From the NCBI GenBank assembly GCA_020846745.1, contig JADLDI010000126.1:1-59239 (forward strand): a DNA stretch of 59,239 nt. Direction: 5' to 3'. Numbering within the stretch: the stretch's first letter is position 1; each line of letters begins with the position of its first letter. Under the pieces are notes generated by a model. The model saw only the letters and a list, made by a program, of their open reading frames with translations. It was not told the DNA's origin and ran no database searches. This stretch comes from Bryobacterales bacterium (GTDB lineage: Bacteria; Acidobacteriota; Terriglobia; Bryobacterales; Bryobacteraceae). Below, piece by piece: positions 51,878 to 59,239 of this stretch. The position numbers and the translations under genes were made by a program.

Positions 51878-54573
51878 GATTCGCGGTGCACGTTCGCCAC
51901 AAGGGTTCGATAAAGCCGGCGACGGGGTGTCTGCTGCTGCTGTTTGTCTCGCACCTGGGCGCTCAGCAACAAATTACGGTAACGGCGAGTTGCAACAACC
52001 CGCCGGCGGCGGTGGCCAATACCCCTTACCGCCACACACTCGCCTTTACGGAAGCGGGTGTTACGACCGGCTGGACTCGGCAGGCGGTCTCGTGGTCGCT
52101 ATTAAGCCGGTCGGACGCTCAACTGTCGCTTGCCACCAACGGCGCACTCGGCGGCACCTTTCAAGCGGGCCCCGTCAGCTTCCAGGCTCGTGTGTCGGTG
52201 ACGTACCAATACTGCGAAGTTCAGTCTACTGTGTGCCCGCCCAATTACGGGATCACGCGACTGGTGGACTCCGCAGCTATCAGTTGCACCATTCCGGTGC
52301 AAAGCGTACCGCCGCGAATCAACGACGTTCAGCCGCGAAGCGCTACGGTGTGCGGACCGGGGGTGAGTTTACAGATCAGCGCGACATCGCTTTTTCCTGG
52401 GTTTCAGGCGGGCATCGGCAGCCGGCAAACTCAGGAGATCACGCAACTGGGCTTGCTTGGATCGTCGCTGACATCGAGTCCACAATCGGCCACGGCCAAT
52501 CTGTCGGCAGCGATTCTGGCTAATCCGCCGTTCACGGACGTGGAGAATGCGGGGACATTTCTGGCCAATGCTCCGTTCACACCGGAGTCTTTTAGCGCGG
52601 GGTTTGCGTTCACGCTGCGGCGAACGCCGATATTGGCGGATTATTCTCCGCGAGCTCTCGCCGCCGGGGTAGCCGCCGCGTTGACGGTCAGCGGACAGAA
52701 TCTTGTGCCCGGTGTTACCCAGTTGCGCTGGGAACCGGCGGGCCGCGCGGCACAAGTAATCGCGCCGCGGCAGGGCGGATCGGCGACGCAGCTCATCTAT
52801 GATATTCCGGCTTCACTGGTGGCGGCGCAGGGTTCCGTCGCGAACCTGACGCTGGTAAATCGCGAGGATTCCAACCCGGCGAATGCCGCCTATTCGTGCG
52901 TCAGGCCGTTATCGATCACCGTCGGCTCCGCACCGCTTTTGTTGCGCTCCATCAATCCGACAGCAGCCACGGCATGCGGCCCAGGGTTTTCACTCAGCGC
53001 CGTAACCGAAGGCCTGGCGGCGGGGGGGCAGTTGCGCTGGGACGGCACGGCGTTGGGCAATCAAATAGCCGACGCAACGAAGCAGGCGATTTCCGCGGAT
53101 GTGACGGCGGCCCAACTGGGCACAACGCCGCGCCGCGTGGCGGTGACCGTGGCGAATCCGGCGGCATCGGGCGGCACGGCATTTGGCACGCCGTCATCTC
53201 CGCTCGACTTCACAATCAGCGCCGCGCCCGCGATTGGGGTTCCTGACATCACGGGCGCCGTTCGCGGCTCGCAGGACGTTACTGTGCGGTTCAGCGCCAC
53301 CAACGCGATTCCGAACGTCACGCGGATCCGCTGGATCAACGGGGCGACCAGCGTTCTATTGCCCACGCAAGTGAGCGGCACGCAGGTGACGGCGACCATC
53401 GGAGCGAACCTGCTCACCACGGCAGGGACCGCCCGGCTGGCGGTCGTCAACGCCGATGCCGCGAACCCCGGCGGTGCGCTGCCCGCAACGGGCGGAAATT
53501 GCCCGGTGGAGCGCGCATTCACGATCAGTGTCCCAACTATCACGCTGTCGAGTTCCAACGTGAGCTCTGTGGCGGTGGCCAGCCCCGACGATGTTGCCGT
53601 GACACTGACGGGAACGGGGTTCGCTACGGGAAGCGCGGTGCTGGTGAATGGCAGTACAGCGGGCGTCACGACGACGCGCGTGTCGGCAGGCACGCCGGGG
53701 ACGATCGAAGCGACCCTCGCCAAGACCCTGTTTGCGTCACTCGGCACGCTGGATCTCAGCGTTCGCAATCCGGACGGGACGGCATCGGGCACGTTGCCGA
53801 TCGCGGTGGTGTTGCCGCGCGCGCCGCAGATCGCACTGACAGCGAATCCGCTGCAACCCTCTGCGCCGACCGATCAGCCATCGCTCGTGATGGCGCAGTC
53901 GAATCCGTCCACACGGTTGCTTGAAGGAACGGCGACGCTCAGCTTTACGCCCGACCCGCAGGTGCGAAACCTGCAAGGCACACTGCCCCGACAGGCACTG
54001 CCGGCATTTGCCGCCACCTCAGGCCAGGAATTGGTGTTCGACGTACCAACGAACGCAACGTCTGTCGCGCTGCCGATGAATGGGCGCTTCAGCCTGCCGA
54101 GCATCGGCGGGACAGTGACCGTGGCGCTGACGCGCCTGACCGTCAAAGGCACCACGCTGAGCGTCCTGCCCGAATCGGGACCGGCTCCGGTGAATATTGC
54201 GGTGCGCGTTTCGGCGCCCACGATTGTCGCGACTTCCGGACAACAGAGCGTCCGGTTCACCAATGCTACGACCAGCGGGTTTGTGATCGAACTGGACGGA
54301 CTGGCCACGGGGCGTTTGATCGATCGAGCGGACTTCGAGTTCCGTGTCGCCGCGGGCGTAAAAGTCGATAGCTCAACGGTGATCCAGGTGCTGGTGAGCA
54401 GCGACTTCAACTCGTTCTTCCAATCAGCCGCCGGGCTTCAAAGCGGCAGCGCCTTCCGCCTGCGAGTGCCCTTCAGCATCGCCGATGGGGACGCCAACAG
54501 CATTCAAGGCGTGACGGTCACGCTGCGAAGTACGGTGGGGGGCGATTCCTCGCCGGTGACGGGTAGCCGGTAG
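51874..54573 (+). CDS. Large exported protein of immunoglobulin-like (IPT/TIG-type) repeats
   Basis: 899 residues. A signal peptide (ATGCLLLLFVSHLGAQ) leads to an N-terminal beta region with paired cysteines (ASCNN, YQYCEVQSTVC) and then repeated immunoglobulin-like domains. Recurring pieces are PPRINDVQPRSATVCGPG, PILADYSPRALAAGVAAALT, PTAATACGPGFSLSAV and SSNVSSVAVASPDDVAVTLTG, each opening a domain with the (G)TGxxF-type IPT turn. The C-terminal 200 residues form a different beta domain (FDVPTNATSVALPMNGRFSL). It is a long surface or periplasmic scaffold; an adhesin role is likely but not shown. It is coupled by ATGA to the propeller gene. Confidence 0.85.
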   Translation: MRFAVHVRHKGSIKPATGCLLLLFVSHLGAQQQITVTASCNNPPAAVANTPYRHTLAFTEAGVTTGWTRQAVSWSLLSRSDAQLSLATNGALGGTFQAGPVSFQARVSVTYQYCEVQSTVCPPNYGITRLVDSAAISCTIPVQSVPPRINDVQPRSATVCGPGVSLQISATSLFPGFQAGIGSRQTQEITQLGLLGSSLTSSPQSATANLSAAILANPPFTDVENAGTFLANAPFTPESFSAGFAFTLRRTPILADYSPRALAAGVAAALTVSGQNLVPGVTQLRWEPAGRAAQVIAPRQGGSATQLIYDIPASLVAAQGSVANLTLVNREDSNPANAAYSCVRPLSITVGSAPLLLRSINPTAATACGPGFSLSAVTEGLAAGGQLRWDGTALGNQIADATKQAISADVTAAQLGTTPRRVAVTVANPAASGGTAFGTPSSPLDFTISAAPAIGVPDITGAVRGSQDVTVRFSATNAIPNVTRIRWINGATSVLLPTQVSGTQVTATIGANLLTTAGTARLAVVNADAANPGGALPATGGNCPVERAFTISVPTITLSSSNVSSVAVASPDDVAVTLTGTGFATGSAVLVNGSTAGVTTTRVSAGTPGTIEATLAKTLFASLGTLDLSVRNPDGTASGTLPIAVVLPRAPQIALTANPLQPSAPTDQPSLVMAQSNPSTRLLEGTATLSFTPDPQVRNLQGTLPRQALPAFAATSGQELVFDVPTNATSVALPMNGRFSLPSIGGTVTVALTRLTVKGTTLSVLPESGPAPVNIAVRVSAPTIVATSGQQSVRFTNATTSGFVIELDGLATGRLIDRADFEFRVAAGVKVDSSTVIQVLVSSDFNSFFQSAAGLQSGSAFRLRVPFSIADGDANSIQGVTVTLRSTVGGDSSPVTGSR

Positions 54574-54662
54574 CGGGGTTGACGGAAAGAAGCGGTAATT
54601 GGGTAAGCGAAGGCCAGGCGCGCCGGTATTGTTGGTTCGAGGCCGGCGGTGGCGACGTTGGC

Positions 54663-54724
54663 TTGACACCCGCGTACGGAGAGAGCGAACGACCGTTGTT
54701 TTGGCGTTTCAGATCTGTTATACC
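54663..54724 (+). promoter_or_regulatory. Candidate promoter region of the OmpA-family gene
   Basis: TTGTTT (54696-54701) and TATACC (54719-54724) are separated by 17 bases and would start a transcript near 54731. A perfect TTGACA (54663-54668) lies further upstream without a good -10 partner. The gap is 195 bases long and the gene behind it has a strong GGAGGA ribosome site. Confidence 0.4.
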
Positions 54725-54768
54725 TATTTTCGACACGAGGCGTTTCTCACCAGCTTCGGGGAGGAAAT

Positions 54769-56481
54769 ATGCGTATTGGAACTTTGCTGCTGTGTACCGC
54801 TACGTTAGGAGGCGGGGTAGTATTCGCTCAGGACATTGAGCTACAGGTGGAGCTGACCTGCCAGGTCAGCACCACGAGCAGCCGGCGTGGCGATGCTGTT
54901 TCGGCGGCCGTGCTATCGCCTGCCGCGCTTAGTGGAGACGTTCTGGAAGGCAAGGTAACTCAGGTTAGATCCGGGGCGAAGATGGGCGGGCAGTCGGTGT
55001 TGACGATGAATTTCGACACGCTGCGGCACGGGTCGACTGCGGTTCCTATCAACACGCAGTTGAGGTCGGCGACGAATTCGAAGGGCCGGGCGAATGTTGA
55101 CGACGAAGGCCGTGTGGTGAAACGAGGCACCGGCAACGTAGTTAAGACGGGCGCCGGTGCGGGCGTTGGCGGGCTGATTGGCGGCTTGGCGGGCGGCCGC
55201 ACGGGCGCCGTGGTGGGCGCGGCGGCGGGGGGCCTGACAACCGCTATATTGGTCGACATCGCGGCGGATGCGCCGAACATCACTTTCCTGCCGGGAAGCC
55301 GGATGGTGCTGGCCGCACGGTCGCGCGGGGGACAATCGCTGGCCAGTTTGTCGCCGAGCAACGGGGCTCCTCCCGCGGCGGCGTCCGCGGCTATAGCATC
55401 TGCCGCGGCGCCCGCACCGGCTGCAGGGCCTGCTCCGGCAGCAACAGCAGCGGCGCCCGCAGCGGCCGAACCTGTTGCGGCTGCCCCTGCGGCTACACAG
55501 GCGTCCGCCGGATCTGCCCAGCCCGATCTGACGGCGGTGAAGTCGGAGTTCATTCCGGGTGACAAGGTCCTGTTGGTGGACGATTTCAGCGACATGGCGG
55601 GTGACGAGCCACCGCCCCATTGGAAGGTGAGGGGAGGAACGGCCGAGTTACGGAAGGGCGAGGGCATCCGGCAGTTGACCTTTACGGCGCGCCGCAGCGA
55701 CATTACGCCGAATATCACGGGGCTTCCGAAGAACTTCACGATGGAAATGGACCTGGTATTTTCGGGTCACGACAACGCGGTGGAATGGAGATTTCCGAAA
55801 AAGCCGAGTGGCGATGCGATGCGGCTGCGGTTCGCCAGTGTCTATACAAAGCTTGCGGTGCTTTGCAGCACGGGGACGGAGACACTTACCAGCCAGTTGA
55901 TTCCTATGGATTGGACGAAGCCGGTGAAGACGGCGCTGTGGTTGCAGAATGGCCGTTTGCGGCTATATGTGAATGGCGAGCGGCTGATGGACGCCAACCA
56001 GATTCAGTTTCCGGAACTGGGCGCACCGTTTGCCTTTATAGGTGTTTCGCAGGATCCGAAAGTTCCGAAGCTGCTCGGCATTCAGTATGCGCGGATTGCG
56101 GAGTCGACGCCCGATTTCAGCCAGGTGATTATGTCGTCCGGCAGGTACGTGAGTTACGGGATTCTGTTCGATACGGATAGCGACAGGTTAAAGCCGGAGT
56201 CCGGTCCTACGATTAAGATGATCGCTCGCGGAATCGAGACAAACGCGAACCTGAAGTTACGCATTGAAGGCCACACCGATTCGGTGGGAAACGCGAATCA
56301 TAATCTTGACCTTTCGCGGCGACGGGCGGAGGCGGTGAAAGCGGTCCTGGTGAGCCAGTTCAAGATAGATGGTGCGCGGCTAACCGCCGACGGGTTAGGG
56401 GCGACTAAGCCGGTGGATTCGAACGACACTGCGCAGGGCCGTGCGCAGAACCGGCGGGTCGAGTTTGTGCGGGCGCAGTAG
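54769..56481 (+). CDS. OmpA-family protein with glycine zipper and jelly-roll-like middle domain
   Basis: 570 residues. A signal peptide (RIGTLLLCTATLGGGVVFAQ) is followed by a beta domain, a glycine-zipper segment (about 125-165, GAGAGVGGLIGGLAGGRTGA), an Ala/Pro-rich linker (about 195-250), a domain resembling a LamG/concanavalin-like jelly roll (about 265-440, VLLVDDFSDMAGDEPPPHWKV, LWLQNGRLRLYVNGERLMD), and a C-terminal OmpA peptidoglycan-binding domain (about 450-570, ILFDTDSDRLKPESGP, LRIEGHTDSVGNANHNLDLS, RRRAEAVKAVL, AQNRRVEFV). It should tie the outer membrane or a surface structure to peptidoglycan. It may belong with the preceding surface-protein genes. Its end is six bases from the convergent quinoprotein gene. 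Confidence 0.9.
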   Translation: MRIGTLLLCTATLGGGVVFAQDIELQVELTCQVSTTSSRRGDAVSAAVLSPAALSGDVLEGKVTQVRSGAKMGGQSVLTMNFDTLRHGSTAVPINTQLRSATNSKGRANVDDEGRVVKRGTGNVVKTGAGAGVGGLIGGLAGGRTGAVVGAAAGGLTTAILVDIAADAPNITFLPGSRMVLAARSRGGQSLASLSPSNGAPPAAASAAIASAAAPAPAAGPAPAATAAAPAAAEPVAAAPAATQASAGSAQPDLTAVKSEFIPGDKVLLVDDFSDMAGDEPPPHWKVRGGTAELRKGEGIRQLTFTARRSDITPNITGLPKNFTMEMDLVFSGHDNAVEWRFPKKPSGDAMRLRFASVYTKLAVLCSTGTETLTSQLIPMDWTKPVKTALWLQNGRLRLYVNGERLMDANQIQFPELGAPFAFIGVSQDPKVPKLLGIQYARIAESTPDFSQVIMSSGRYVSYGILFDTDSDRLKPESGPTIKMIARGIETNANLKLRIEGHTDSVGNANHNLDLSRRRAEAVKAVLVSQFKIDGARLTADGLGATKPVDSNDTAQGRAQNRRVEFVRAQ

Positions 56482-56487
56482 CTATAA

Positions 56488-58809
56488 CTATTTCGGCAGT
56501 CCGAAGGTCATGATGTTAGACCCGACGGCGAGAGTCACAAACTGCTCTCCGCCGACGGAGTAAGTCACCGGCGAAGTCTTGATTGTGGCGTTTAGCGGTA
56601 AGCGCCACAAGGTCTTCCCGTTCCGCTCGTCAGCGGCGACGAAGTAACCGCTGGGGTCGCCGTAGAAGAGGACGCCGCCGGCGGTGCCGAGGATGCCGGC
56701 TACCCGTTTGCCGTCAATGGGACCGACGAGCGGAACCTCCCATGCGATGTTGCCGGTTTCGATCTCGATGGCGCGGAGGTACTTCTGGCCGGGGTCCTCT
56801 GGCGGGCGGGCGTTCTTCCAACTGTCGGGTCGGAGATTCACGTTACATTTCTCGATCGCGATGACGTAGTAGAGCTTAGTAACTGGACTATAGGCGGTGC
56901 CGTTCCAGTTGGTGGCGTGGTCGGGACAGGATAAGTCGCCGGCTGGAAGAGGGATGGGACGGCCGTCTTCGCCGATGCCGCTCGCCCAAGTAATCTTGTG
57001 CATGTACGACTTACTTAGCAGGCGCTGGCCGTTGGTGCGGTCAAAGACATAGAAGAAGCCATTGCGGTTGGCGTGTATGAGTAACTTGCGTGGCCGGCCC
57101 TGGAACTCGGCGTCGATGACAACATTGGGCTCGGTCGCGTCCCAGTCGTGCATGTCATGCGGGGTGTATTGGTAATACCACTTCATGTTGCCGTTGGCGG
57201 GGTCGAGGGCGAGTACGGAGTCAGTGAATAGGTTGTCGCCGCCGCGCTGGCTGTCGTCGGAGTTGGGGTACGGGTTGCCGGTGGCCCAGAAGACAGTGTC
57301 TGTGGACGGGTCGTAAGACCCGGTCAGCCATGTGGAGCCACCGCCTAACTTGAAGGCATTGCCTTTCCAGGTTTCGATGCCGGGTTCGCCTTCGGCGGGA
57401 ACGGTCCAATGTCGCCAAACGCGTTCCCCAGTGGCGCCTTTGTAGGCGGAGATGAATCCACGAATGCCCCAGTCGCCGCCCGCGACTCCGGCGATTACCA
57501 TGTCTTTGACGACGAGCGGGGCGACGGTGCCGCCGTAGCGCTGCGGTTCGTCCCACATGAGTTGTTCCCATACGAGCCGCCCCGTGATGCGGTTGATGGC
57601 AATAAGGCGGGCGTCGTCGGTAACCATGAAGACGTTGTCGCCGAGGATGGCTGCGCCGCGATTGGTGCCGAGTGAGGGGTCCGACACGAGTCCTGGGGTG
57701 CGCGGACGGGAGTACAACCAGAGTTGCTGCCCTGTCTTGGCGTCGAGCGCCATGGCCTGGTTGGGACCGGTTACATACATAACTCCGTCGGCAACCACCG
57801 GTACGGTTTCGAGACCGAAATAGCGCATGTTTTCGCGGAAGTAAGGCGTATCGGGAAGAAACTGGGTCCACAGAGGGATGGAGTAAGTCCACTTGAGCGA
57901 TAACTTACTCACGTTACCGGTGTTGATCTGCTCCAGGCGGCTGTAGCGGTTCCCGCTGAGGTTGCCGTTGTAAGTGATCCAGTCGCCTGGTTTGGGGTTG
58001 AGGATACGCGAGAAATCGACTGCTCCGGGCAGCGATGGACCGGGAGTTACAGTAGTGCCGGGCTTGATGCCCGTAAGGCCACTGAGATAAGCAACAAGGT
58101 TCTGTATCTCATTTTCCGATGCCTTGGCGGCGGGCATCGGCGAGGTCTTCTCATCTACGACTTTGGATGAGCCGTCAAGCGGGAGAGCGTGAAACTCGCC
58201 TTTCAGATCCTGCACGGCGATGTCGAAGGCGGTGCGGTTGCGGGCAAAGCCGCGGACGCTCTTTCCGCCGGGCAGTTGGACTGTGACGAGATGGTAGCCC
58301 TGAGCGATCTGAGCGCTCGGGTTGACTACCGATTCGCGTAGCTGGTCGACAGTCATAGTGCGTGCAACATTGGAGAGGTCGGGGCCGATGGGGGAACCGC
58401 CGCCGGCTACCATGTGGCAGTTGGCGCATTGGCCTTTGCCGAAGAAGAACTCGCGGCCGGCGGCACGGTCGCCAGGAACGTTGGCGTCGGCAGCGGAGGC
58501 GTTCAGCGATTGGATCAGCGCGACGAGGCCATCGAGTTCGGGCTCGGAAAGTTTGAAGCCGGGCATGCCTGCGGCAGGCACGCCTCGCGTGATCACGTTC
58601 TTGAGCGCTTGGGGCGTGCGGCGGCGAAGGCGGACGCTGCCGCTGAGGCCGGGGCCTTGCTGCGATCCGCGCGCGTCGACACCATGGCAGCCGCTGCAGA
58701 GCTTCAGGTAGGTCTGGCGGGTCTCGGCGGCGGGAGGGGCCTGCGCGGAGGCCAGGCCGGTCAGTATCGAAATAAGGGCGTGGAAGCGGAGAGATCCCGG
58801 AAACAGCAT
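56488..58809 (-). CDS. Exported quinoprotein with two N-terminal cytochrome c domains (PQQ-dependent dehydrogenase-like)
   Basis: 773 residues. A signal region (FHALISILTGLASAQA) is followed by two haem c domains: CSGCH at 38-42 with distal Met in AAGMPGF, and CANCH at 128-132. From about residue 265 is an eight-bladed PQQ propeller, with W-motif blades such as DAKTGQQLWLYS, the motif GVAGGDWGIRGFISAYKGATGERVW and the active-site Asp in YTPHDMHDWD. Such enzymes oxidise alcohols, sugars or aldehydes in the periplasm and pass electrons through haem to the respiratory chain. In classical quinohaem alcohol dehydrogenases the cytochrome is C-terminal; here two are N-terminal. No PQQ synthesis gene is in the window. 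Confidence 0.93.
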   Translation of the reverse strand: MLFPGSLRFHALISILTGLASAQAPPAAETRQTYLKLCSGCHGVDARGSQQGPGLSGSVRLRRRTPQALKNVITRGVPAAGMPGFKLSEPELDGLVALIQSLNASAADANVPGDRAAGREFFFGKGQCANCHMVAGGGSPIGPDLSNVARTMTVDQLRESVVNPSAQIAQGYHLVTVQLPGGKSVRGFARNRTAFDIAVQDLKGEFHALPLDGSSKVVDEKTSPMPAAKASENEIQNLVAYLSGLTGIKPGTTVTPGPSLPGAVDFSRILNPKPGDWITYNGNLSGNRYSRLEQINTGNVSKLSLKWTYSIPLWTQFLPDTPYFRENMRYFGLETVPVVADGVMYVTGPNQAMALDAKTGQQLWLYSRPRTPGLVSDPSLGTNRGAAILGDNVFMVTDDARLIAINRITGRLVWEQLMWDEPQRYGGTVAPLVVKDMVIAGVAGGDWGIRGFISAYKGATGERVWRHWTVPAEGEPGIETWKGNAFKLGGGSTWLTGSYDPSTDTVFWATGNPYPNSDDSQRGGDNLFTDSVLALDPANGNMKWYYQYTPHDMHDWDATEPNVVIDAEFQGRPRKLLIHANRNGFFYVFDRTNGQRLLSKSYMHKITWASGIGEDGRPIPLPAGDLSCPDHATNWNGTAYSPVTKLYYVIAIEKCNVNLRPDSWKNARPPEDPGQKYLRAIEIETGNIAWEVPLVGPIDGKRVAGILGTAGGVLFYGDPSGYFVAADERNGKTLWRLPLNATIKTSPVTYSVGGEQFVTLAVGSNIMTFGLPK

Positions 58810-58864
58810 TTTGTGATTACATCACACGGCGTCGGGGACTCGGGTTGTCAAGATGCGCGTTGGT

Positions 58865-59239
58865 TTAGGCAGTAACTCGCATGAGCGGGTGCCGGCCTGG
58901 GGGAGCGGGGCGTAGACGGCGGTGCGATTCCTGTTCGAGTTGCGCTACCCATTCGTCCGACCCGAGCGGGAAACCGTTGCGGAGCGCTTTTTCGATGCGG
59001 TCCTGCTCTTCGCGGCGGGTTTCCTGAAGGAATTCGCGGTAACGTCGAGGGTCGTCGGAGAAGCGGTGGCGCCAGTTGGCCATCATGAGGAGGATGGCGG
59101 GGTCGGGTTGGCCGGTGAGGTGGGCGTGGGCGGAGGAGAATTCGAAGTCGGCGGGGTCGGAGACGAGGCGGGCGGCTTTGGGGTTGAGGTCGATGTAGCG
59201 CATGGCGGCGAAGTAGTGGGCGGAGTCAAGCAGGCAGGA
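58865..59239 (-). CDS. REP-associated (Y1) transposase, C-terminal part, cut by the right edge
   Basis: The 124 visible residues run off the window edge, so the N-terminal catalytic HUH half is missing here. The opening SCLLDSAHYFAAMRYIDLNP and the following ARLVSDPADFEFSSAHAHL are the C-terminal family segments of RAYT/IS200-like tyrosine transposases, which are tied to small REP palindromes in bacterial chromosomes. The tail (NWRHRFSDDPRRYREFLQETRR, then ALRNGFPLGSDEWV) is also typical. I did not see REP hairpins within the last few hundred bases of the window. Confidence 0.85.
   Translation of the reverse strand, partial: SCLLDSAHYFAAMRYIDLNPKAARLVSDPADFEFSSAHAHLTGQPDPAILLMMANWRHRFSDDPRRYREFLQETRREEQDRIEKALRNGFPLGSDEWVAQLEQESHRRLRPAPPGRHPLMRVTA

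Overview
The window reads as chromosomal DNA of a GC-rich, Gram-negative, heterotrophic soil-type bacterium, most likely an acidobacterium of the Solibacter/Bryobacter kind. This rests on a very large TonB-dependent receptor with an N-terminal carboxypeptidase-regulatory-like domain, a second such receptor, a quinoprotein with fused cytochrome c domains, M13 peptidase, TldD-like, D-threonine-aldolase-like and caspase-type secreted proteins, and a large RNase E/G. The placement is an inference from gene content; no rRNA is present. I see no CRISPR array, prophage or complete insertion sequence. A partial REP-associated (Y1/RAYT-type) transposase runs off the right edge.

Layout. 1-700: tail of an unknown gene, a gene-free stretch with a short purine-rich direct repeat, then tRNA-Ser(GGA). 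739-5715 (minus): a secreted unknown protein and RNase G/E (one operon), then the shape-determining glycan polymerase RodA. 6004-9464: M13 zinc peptidase and a membrane glycosyltransferase. 9665-13802: a small ribbon-helix-helix-like protein, a hydrolase-MFS transporter pair, a tiny membrane protein and an unrecognised helical protein. 14032-19149 (minus): a single-chain LptF-LptG permease, a TldD/PmbA relative without its metal motif, and a zinc alcohol dehydrogenase. 19201-23465: two different threonine synthases flanking a hybrid histidine kinase.

23663-31766: a sugar-use locus. On the minus strand it runs class I ketose-bisphosphate aldolase, MFS transporter, PfkB kinase and a 1189-residue TonB-dependent receptor, closed by a clear hairpin. 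A GntR/LacI-type hybrid regulator diverges from it across a short region that holds a good sigma70-type promoter. 31903-35757: an envelope-stress-like operon of ECF sigma factor, zinc-binding anti-sigma factor with HEAT repeats, DUF4097-like beta-solenoid protein and double-PDZ protein. 36153-39288: the oxidative pentose phosphate operon zwf-opcA-pgl. 39285-42874: a second TonB-dependent receptor divergent from a nitrilase-family amidohydrolase. 42962-47008: BON and glycine-zipper stress proteins, a glyoxalase II-like hydrolase, a D-threonine-aldolase-like enzyme, a secreted unknown protein and a YbgC-type thioesterase whose start codon lies in a perfect hairpin.

47208-56481 is the most unusual part: a run of exported proteins on one strand. 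They are a DUF4384-type protein, a secreted caspase-PEGA-TPR protein with an eight-glutamine mature N-terminus, a Big-type immunoglobulin-like protein with a glycine-zipper tail, a propeller-like protein, an 899-residue protein of immunoglobulin-like repeats, and an OmpA-family protein with a jelly-roll-like middle. Together they look like a caspase-linked cell-surface module. The window ends with a quinoprotein carrying two N-terminal haem c sites and the transposase fragment.
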